Shown here piece after piece: positions 37,983 through 45,254 of a stretch of 45,254 nucleotides of DNA. A program made the position numbers and the translations under genes. The notes under the pieces are model-generated. The model saw only the letters and a program-made list of their open reading frames with translations, ran no database searches and was not told where the DNA came from. The DNA is from Zygnema cylindricum (Eukaryota > Streptophyta > Zygnematophyceae > Zygnematales > Zygnemataceae): NCBI GenBank assembly GCA_037447655.1, contig JBBHKE010000203.1, positions 1-45,254 on the forward strand, written 5' to 3'. Within the stretch, counting starts at the first letter, position 1. Every line of letters starts with the position of its first letter.

Positions 37983-40900
37983 ATGGCAGGGCTGAGCGCC
38001 AGGTTTGGCAAAAGCTTGTCAATAGTGAGAGCTGTACGGACTCCTGTATCTTCTTCTGGAGAAGATGACTACGGCTCGTCGGGAGAAAATTATAGAGAGC
38101 AGAGCCTCATGGAGGAGATGGAGACAATGGAACCGGAGGACTTTCAGGCGGATGTTTTCCTGGAGAGCAGATGCGGATCCATGAGTGAGAAGGTAAGGGG
38201 GAGGAAGAATATAGTTGAGTTATTATGAAAATTCCTTTAATTGTCTACTGTCTTTTTTCAAGTTTGTCAGCTGGAAGTCAATGTTGGCTGGCCTACCGCA
38301 ACAACTGTCCATTCTATGACTACACCGTGCCCGTAATTAGTGTGGGCAGACACTAAGTTTGGATACCACTTTTGCTTAAATGTAGTACGACGGCCTCAGT
38401 GGAGGCTTGTAGACCGCATGCTCTTTTCAGTTTTAGCGAATCATTGTGGTTTACGCTAATTTTGGTGGGACATGGAGGACATCTAAGTACCGACTTACAT
38501 TGGGCTCTTTCCTTCTGTTCACACATTAGTTTGTGTGGTTTTTGAAAAACAACATCTTTCGCTGTGTTCGGACCATGCCAGTGTTAGTAGCTCATATTCT
38601 AAGTTTTACCAGTAAAAGGTGTTTTTTTTGGGAGTCTACACATAAATTGATATTGACCACAAATACAAAGTAGATTTATGCAGAAAGCTTTGTGTCTTAC
38701 ATTTTAACGACGATAGGTTTGGAGCATCGATAGTACATTAGTTTTTATGAGCGGTGTAATAGAGACAAAAATGGCCTCATTTTATTCTGGTTATTTAACC
38801 ACATAGTTCCGGTCGGCATGGGAGTAATGTAAATTAAGCTTCACGATCTTATGAATAATATGTTAGCATTTTATTTATAATTTATTTGTTTTTATTAATA
38901 TTGCTGATTTTTACTACGATTCACTATCATTGTTTTTGTTGTTATCATCAGGTTTGCTGCTTCTATTTGTGTTTTTCTTTTGTACCAGCCATTCTCGGAA
39001 CATGTCTTTACTTAAGCTAAAATCTCCACAACGCTTTTTTTTTATTTCTAAAATTCGTCTAGACTCATGCTGTATACCATCTATCCCCATATGTACATAT
39101 CATACTTAGCAGTAAAACTTGTGCATGCACATGCGTGTTTCACCATCAGCAGCGCACATTGTATTTGGTCCACACTTGTCATCAGGGTGAATTGGTGAGC
39201 ATCAATTTCTGGCTTCATTTACCGGTTTGGAAAATCGTATGTACCACTCCAATTGTGATACATTGTTTTAAAATCAACTATCATTTGGAGCTGTCCACCA
39301 CAGCCCACCATGGCTACTGTCGATCTTGCCATTTTTGATATTGTATTAGTTCTCATTGAGGTTTACACTTTTATGTTTTACAGAGAAAAAATACTCCTAG
39401 TTTTCAGTGAAAACCGATATAGATATAAAGGCTTGGTTTGGAAATAGTGTGGATGACATTAATGGCAGTAGATGGTTGAGCCTCAAAGAAATAGGTTCAT
39501 CTTCAGATCCTGCCGGTTCGATGAATGTGATGTAGCTCACTGAGGTTTATTCTATCTTCTGTATTGTAGGAAAGAGCAGTGTTGTATATCAAGTGAATTC
39601 ATGATCGATATGTCGTAGTAACAAAATATAGAGGCTTCGATATTTATCAAGTTTGCTGATAAATGTCTATATTGCGATAACTAGCAATAACTGACCGATT
39701 AACAGTACTTAGGAGGCAAACATACACCAAACACAAAATAGATTTTGCCAATATTTGACCAAAGACATGATTTGCTGGAATTTCTGTGCACAACAATCTG
39801 AGAAATAATAATGGCGTTACAAAGTGAGATATTTGGTAGACAATTTTTTTCATACAGCAATACAATCAGTACAGTACAGTGTACTGTATTGTACTGAGAA
39901 ATTTCCGACTTTGCCGGCTTCAACCTGAATGGTGCAGGAATATGAAGTACAGATACCAATAATATCGCAACATCGATATTGATAACAATATTTCATGATT
40001 ATTGGCAATTCAATGTATCGCAATATCGATATTGATAACAATATTTCATGATTATTAGCAATTCAATGTATCGCCTCAGTGTATGGAATACGAATATCCC
40101 TCAAAACATCAAAAATTGAATACCATGAAGACCTCATCGATATACAGCACTAGGAAATAGAGAACTCCTTATTTTCCATCAAAAGAAAAAACTGTAGATG
40201 GATTTCGTTTGGAAATCTTGTAGAGAGTATCGGTGCTGAAAAAGTATCAGAAAAAGGGCAGCCAGTTTAGCTAGCTGGTGTTGCAATTCAGCCAGTTGCT
40301 TCGATTTTTTCTGTGAGTAGTTTATTTTTGTGTTTTTTATTTTTTTAAATATTTTATGTGTATGAGAATTGGTGTATCCATGTTTCTGTGCCAATCTACT
40401 GACATCGTTAGTCAAGGGAGTACATGATAAAGTTCGCTTTGTCAAGCAACAAAGTCTTTTGAGAGTCAAGTACCAAGATTCTTGATCGTCAGTTGACAAT
40501 TTAGATGGTTTCCTGTAGATGTAATAATCTTGAAAATATTTTATGTTGGACGCTGTTTGTGATGGGTCAAAATGTTTGAAATGACAGCTCAAATGCATAT
40601 TTGTCCGGAAGCGAACTATTTAAATGTACAGTGCAAAAAAGACAACATATTCTCTCCTATGGTATCAGAAGATATTTTACTGAATGTGTAATGATGATTG
40701 GCATATGCATTCTTCATTTATTTCAGAGCGATTTGTTTGAAAAGAGTTTAAAGGAAGGAAGGATGGCTTTGAAAACTTGCAGACACACTATTACAGCAGA
40801 TGTGCATATCGATATTGAAAGATGTCTCCAAATAGGGCAATTGGCAGAAACCAGAAGTACTACATAAATAGAAATGCAAACAAAGCCCAAAGTGCAGTTG

Positions 40901-43900
40901 TTTCTCAATCGTTGTCTGGGTGTTTTTATGGACAAATGCATAGACCTTTTTTTTTCTTTTTCCTTTTTCTGTATGCAGGCTATGATTAGACTTTGTGGGC
41001 AACTGAAAGACCATTCAAGAGTTTCTTTGGAGGACATGAGAACCACTGTGGTGGCCAACTACTCTGCCTTCATAAGGTGTGACTCTCCCCGTGACATTTG
41101 TAAGTTTCCGCTGTATAGTTCACACCAATATTAATGTGAGATTTAGACAATTGCAAGGAGTATGATTGATAGGTTTGATTTTTGACGCTTGGCACTTTCT
41201 GTTCATGTCTGTTAGTTTCCGCTCTAAATTCTGTAGAAGTGTTCTTCTGAGTCTAGATGACACCAGGAAATGTTTCTATTAGGTGTGAACTTTCAATTTG
41301 AAACTCTTCTCATGTTGTGTTTCCGTTTCACGGAATTTTCACCTCCATTACTGTGGTCCGCTTTAATTTTCGATGGGTAACTAGTCTGATCTCGCAAGGT
41401 GTAGCATTGTCCACCCATATGTGTTGATTTCTCCACACTGTTACGTGTAACTCTTAAAGTGGTCCCTCCAAACGAAGTTTCTGAACATTAACGTGACTTA
41501 AATTTTGGCGTACAGGATTATGTCAGGCGAGCCTTGTAGTTTGCATATTGATAGTACATCGAGAATTGCTATTAGTGGGTTTTGCGCCTCTCAGACTCGT
41601 TTTTCTTCGTACACATTTGTCGGGTCTTCATTTAGTTTTCGATAAAAAATCTGACAAGTGTGCACAAAGAAAAGCGATTTTGAGTGGGGCAACCAACATC
41701 AACAACTATATTGTAACAAACGAAGTGTGGTCCTCGTTGAGTCTATCAGGTGTGACTTTTCTGATCGTTGAAACAGATGTTGGTGTCTCTCTCTCTCTCT
41801 CTCTCTCTCCCCTCTCTCTCTCTCTCTCACAAACACCCACACACACACACTCATTCGCTTTTTCTCACTCTCCTCTCTCTACCACGAGTAGTGTACTTTT
41901 TTTTTTTACATAAGCTTAGAGTCTGCTCGAAACCAGTGTTTTGGCTTTACTGTATGTCCAGAAGACATGAAGTTTGAAAATTATCTACACGGATTTTGGT
42001 TCAAAGATAGTTATTAGTAGGATACACGCAAGTAATGTTGCAGCTACTAAAAGGAGAAATATGGATAAGTCGGATGGGGATACACAGTGTTGTCGTCCTA
42101 ATGACAAGAATTACAGGGATGAATCGTTTTTTTTTTAGATACAACCTTACTTCAGATCTGTTCACTTTCTTCTCCTTTCCTACCTTCTCTTCTTCTTCTT
42201 CTCACTCTCCTTCTCCTCTTGGTCGCTTGTTTCCACTCCCGATTCTCTCTCCTTTTGTACTTGTATCCCTCTCTCTTTTTTCTCTCCTCTTTCTCTTTTG
42301 CAGCTTCTCTCCCTCCCTATGATAGTTCCTCTCCTCTTTCTCATGAGGCCCTCCCTCCCTCTTTCTTCTTTCTTTCTCGCTCTCCCTTTCCTCCTCTTTC
42401 CTTTTCAGAACCTCCAAAGAAATCTTGGACCTTGAAGGGGAACTTCACGAAATGAGAAATCTTCTCAATCTCCATGCCACACTAATTCACAGTTTAGCGG
42501 AAACTTCTCAATCAACTTCTTTCGAGACAGAGGAACATTATCCAGTTTCCGACTTTTTCGAAGATGGACCCCAATTGGACCCAAAAGAAATGGCGGCTCA
42601 AACTTTAATCGAAAAACTCGATATGTTGATAGTGGAAAGGAAAGTAGGAGAGGCTTTAAGTTTGTTAGAAGAGGGAGAGGAAATGGTTGAGACGTGGAGG
42701 CTGGAAGAGGGAGGAGGAGAGGGGAGAGAAGGAAGGGAGGGAGGGGAGGGAGAGGACCAGGGAGAGGATCGGGCGAGGGGAGGAAGAGAAGAACGGGGAG
42801 AGGGAACAGGAGAGGGAGGGGCCGAGGGAAGGGGAGAGGGGGGAAGAGAGGACGATGAGAGAGAGGGCCTGCAAGAGTTAGCTGAAAGATTAGGTCAAAG
42901 TCTTTCTACAAGGAGGAGGAGGTTGGAAGAACAGTTAGTAGATTTGGCAAAACAGACGACAGTGAGAGGAGAGGAACTGAGAGAAGTCTTGAAATACCTT
43001 TATAGACTAGGAGAAGGACAGAGAGCTCATACGTTATTGTTAAACGCCCATTTAAACCAATTAAAATCAAAAGTGGATAACCTTCGACCAATGAAAACTT
43101 CCTTTGGAGGAGCTTACACCGCCGCCCTTTCGCAAATTGTTTTTTCTACAATTTCTCAAGCTTCTACAGATTCCGTGACAATTTGTTACACCGGAAGTCC
43201 AGAATTTGCTTCGGAACTGGTTTTGTGGGCGCAGAAAATTACGGAATGGTTCGCCAATTTAGTGAAAAAATTCGCTCTCAGTTCCTCCACTGCGATTGGA
43301 GGATTAAGAAGTTCGGCAGAATGTGTAAAAATAGCAGTTGGGCATTGTAACCTTTTGGAGGAAAAGGGGTTTTGTTTACGTCCGGTTTTGGCCCGGATTT
43401 TGAGACCGGCGATTTTGGAAGCTTTAGAAGCAAATATAATTCGGATAGAGGAGGCAGTGACTTCGGCAGCAGAGGTAGATGAGTGGGTTTTGTATCCATT
43501 GCCTTCGGGGGTGGGAGGAGGGAGTGATTTGAAGCTTTCGAGCAGTGGGCAACGGTTGTATTCGGCTTTGCAGGTAAGAGAGGAGGAGCTTCTAGTGGTG
43601 GTAGAGAGTGTGAATACAATGGGAAAGAAAAAGAGAGAGCAGGAGCCGTAGTGGTGGTAGAGTGTGAATATAAGAGTAGGAGCCGTAGGGGTGGTAGAGA
43701 GTGTGAATACAATGGGAAAGGAAAAGAGAGAGTAGGAGCCGTAGTGGTGGTAGAGAGTGTGAATACAACGAGAAAGGAAAAGAGAGAGTAGGAGCCGTAG
43801 GGGTGGTAGAGTGTGTGAATACAACGGGAAAGGAAAAGAGGGTTTTTCATGTTTCTGGTTCGTTTGGCACTTCAGTTTCAAGAGTTGCAACGCTTTTGTG

Positions 43901-44519
43901 ATTCACAATTTTTTTCTTTCCAGTCTTTTACCTATAAGTTAACAAATGTTTTGATTTTCCTTTCTTTTTCAAAACTTTCAAGTTAGCATTGTCTTTTCAA
44001 TTGTAGTTTGGTTTTTTGTTAGCTTCTTCTAGAAAAACCTTACGAACCCTTCGAAAGCACCGAAAAGAATAGCGGAAGAAACACAATACAAAACAACACT
44101 AACAACAAAATAGACATTCGCAGGGAATGATTTGAAATCCACACTGTTTCATGTGTCAAACAGGACTTGGTAGAGGACATGACGCCCGTTGTGGGCCTCC
44201 AACTTCTGGGTCCCACTATGAAAAAAATAGCGATGCTTTTTGAAAAATATGTGGATCTTTTGAAAAAAGCTTTGCCATCGGCTGCGGACAATGAAGAAGA
44301 ATTGGACGAAAACGAAGTGAAAACGGCATATGATGAAAGTCAACAGCTGGCATTATTGGGCAATGCGTCGGCACTAGCGGACGAATTACTTCCCCGTCTT
44401 TGCATGAAACTGGTAACCATTGCGGAGACGCAGTCTCAGGAACAAAAAACTTTGTTTTCGGGCAGCCGGAAAATTTCGGCGACGGCGAAAGATGTGGAGA
44501 TGCGAAGGGGAGGGACTCG
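37983..44519 (+). CDS. EXO84: Exocyst complex component EXO84 (5' part; continues beyond window)
   Basis: Exons 37983-38192, 40979-41076, 42409-43573 and 44164-44519 (donor GTAAGC at 44520), in phase, about 609 residues so far. EXO84 is a subunit of the octameric exocyst, which tethers secretory vesicles to the plasma membrane. The N-terminal Vps51/Exo84-type coiled coil is seen in MSEKAMIRLCGQL, TTVVANYSAFIR and TSKEILDLEGELHEMRNLL. The middle domain follows in LIEKLDMLIVERKVGEALSL, SAECVKIAVGHCNLLEE and ALADELLPRLCMKL. The homologous proteins continue, so at least one more exon lies to the right; the TAA after GGTR at 44521 is read only if the last donor is ignored. A Gly/Glu/Arg run (42700-42870) interrupts the middle region. 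Introns are 2.8, 1.3 and 0.6 kb. Confidence 0.88.
38193..40978. other. EXO84 intron 1, gene-free
   Basis: AT-rich intron of 2.8 kb. A one-ended similarity to the CACC/TA MITE terminus (CTACACCGTGCCCGTAATTAGTGT, about 38319) and a 53-bp tandem repeat (39963-40080) are the only structures noticed. Open frames here match nothing I know. Confidence 0.6.
39963..40080. repeat. 53-bp tandem duplication in EXO84 intron 1
   Basis: TATCGCAACATCGATATTG at 39963 and TATCGCAATATCGATATTG at 40016 start two nearly identical 53-bp units containing AATATTTCATGATTATT. A third partial unit starts at 40069. Confidence 0.92.
41562..41720. mobile_element. Decayed relative of the CACC/TA MITE in EXO84 intron 2
   Basis: GCTATTAGTGGGTTTTGCGCC, then TTTTTCTTCGTACACATTTGTC, is mirrored by GACAAGTGTGCACAAAGAAAAG and GAGTGGGGCAACC. 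This is the same plan as the internal arms of the copies at 14110 and 20019. The termini are eroded. Confidence 0.55.
41783..41870. repeat. (CT)n/(CA)n microsatellite in EXO84 intron 2
   Basis: CTCTCTCT run followed by CACACACACA and more CT. A second C/T-rich stretch (42170-42400) leads to the acceptor at 42408. Confidence 0.9.
42700..42870 (+). repeat. Purine-rich coding repeat in EXO84 exon 3
   Basis: GGGAGAGG-type repeats stay open in the EXO84 frame and encode a Gly/Glu/Arg-rich stretch of about 55 residues between two conserved helical regions. Flanking codons on both sides fit the family, so the run is an in-frame expansion rather than an intron, though splicing it out cannot be excluded. 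Confidence 0.8.
43594..43855. repeat. 56-bp minisatellite after the EXO84 exon 3 donor
   Basis: AGTGGTGGTAGAG or AGGGGTGGTAGAG begins at 43594, 43650, 43687, 43743 and 43799 (56, 37, 56, 56 bp). Units share GTGTGAATACAA, GGGAAAGGAAAAGAGAG and AGGAGCCGTAG. It starts about 20 bp after the donor at 43574. Confidence 0.93.
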
Positions 44520-45119
44520 GTAAGCCTGGACGCCCCTCACTCTCTTTCTCTCTCTCCATCCCTCCCCTCCCTCCCCCTCCCCAGCATCCACAGAATTTAT
44601 CGTGGAAATAAGGATGTTTGCATCATGAAAGAGAGTGGAAAACGAAAAAAGGAAAAGAAAAAGAAAAAGGATAAAGGAATGGAATAAGCCTGAAAAACTC
44701 CCAAAGTATTCACACAAAGTGTTTGCCTTGCAGTATTTTCTTGCTTGAATCTGAGGCTTTCTGGTCTCTTTCCCTCTCCCTCTGTCATGTTTTTTATCTA
44801 CAGTCTCCCGCATTCTTAGATTTTTATGCATACTATATATGGTTGGTTAGTCCTCCCTAAAATAACTAAAACTACTTCCTAAAATAATTCTGTCCCCGCC
44901 TTTAATAACCTGTTAACCGCCTCCAAGACCTCCTCTCTTCCTCCTCCTCTGTTACTGAACCTTTGGATCCCTTCAAACATCTTTCGCCCAGAATGCCCTT
45001 ACCTTCCCTCCCCTTCTCCCACTTTGCAACACTCCCCCTCTCCCTTTCTCCCTCTCCCACTTCTGCCTTCGCCTCCAGTGCTCCTCAGAGTAGCTTTGTG
45101 CCCTGCTGTGTGTATCTGT
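44520..45119. other. EXO84 intron 4 (presumed), no exon seen
   Basis: C/T-rich and A-rich stretches without a frame resembling the C-terminal part of EXO84. The next exon is expected beyond the window. Confidence 0.5.
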
Positions 45120-45254
45120 CAGCGTTTGGTGTCTTTCTCTCTCTCTCTCCCTCTTTTTCCCTCTCTCACTTTCTCACTCTTTCTCTCTTTCTCTCTCTCT
45201 CCCTCTCTCCTCCCTCCTCCCTCCTCCCTCCTCCCTCCTCCCTCTTCCCTCCTC
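45120..45254. repeat. CT-rich tract at window end
   Basis: CTCTCTCTCCC runs ending in a (TCCTCCC)n array. It mirrors in composition the GA tract at position 1. Confidence 0.9.

Noticed and set aside
38319-38480. MITE terminus CTACACCGTGCCCGTAATTAGTGT in EXO84 intron 1
   Set aside because: One end only; I could not find an inverted partner at a sensible distance.
43186-43890. Two long minus-strand frames (234 and 190 residues)
   Set aside because: They are shadows of EXO84 exon 3 and the 56-bp minisatellite; the repeats of Tyr-Ser-His-Thr come from the array.

Overview
The window is nuclear DNA of a plant-lineage eukaryote. Its protein-coding genes are split by many introns with GT/AG borders. 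They include an expansin-type cell-wall protein, a plant-type M3 oligopeptidase, ribosomal protein eS28, a plastid-type beta-amylase, a C2-domain protein and the exocyst subunit EXO84. AT-rich spacers, low-complexity runs inside coding exons and heavy simple-sequence content suggest a streptophyte alga with a repeat-rich genome (Chara-like). That last step is inference; no marker here fixes the species.

Layout, left to right. 1-480 is a GA-rich tract. 481-2496 is spacer with three G-box palindromes, two MITEs and a 95-bp duplication. 2497-3899 (+) is an expansin-like gene carrying only the DPBB domain. 4556-13087 (+) is an M3 thimet/oligopeptidase A gene of 14 visible exons that lacks its N-terminal exons. 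13088-15870 is spacer with a MITE. 15923-17915 (+) is RPS28. 17916-21449 is spacer with a MITE. 21450-25611 (-) is a six-exon beta-amylase. 25612-29818 is the divergent spacer, holding a 640-bp TIR element. 29819-33446 (+) is the N-terminal part of a C2-domain protein with a tRNA-derived SINE in an intron. 34265-36814 (-) is an unrecognised membrane plus coiled-coil gene with a MITE in an intron. 36815-37982 is spacer with a 539-bp MITE and telomere-like boxes. 37983-44519 (+) is the 5' part of EXO84, which runs off the window. 44520-45254 ends in CT repeats. The genes look like unrelated housekeeping or wall and starch functions; I see no operon-like cooperation.

The most striking pattern lies in the introns. 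Tandem duplications repeatedly begin at, or include, the 5' splice site. In three genes the duplicated unit carries the last part of the exon together with its donor: oligopeptidase exons ending 7477 and 10150, beta-amylase exon 1, and the last exon of the unknown minus-strand gene. In one oligopeptidase intron, units that each start with a copy of the next exon's first bases make up the whole intron. Several other introns carry minisatellites starting within tens of bases of the donor. This looks like an active mode of intron growth and alternative-donor creation.

Two MITE families are also clear. One is TA-flanked with ends CACCGC..CATCGTTATTAGTGT. The other has ends CCATAGTTCAAA. Three genes look truncated next to low-complexity DNA, which may be real decay or assembly mis-joining.
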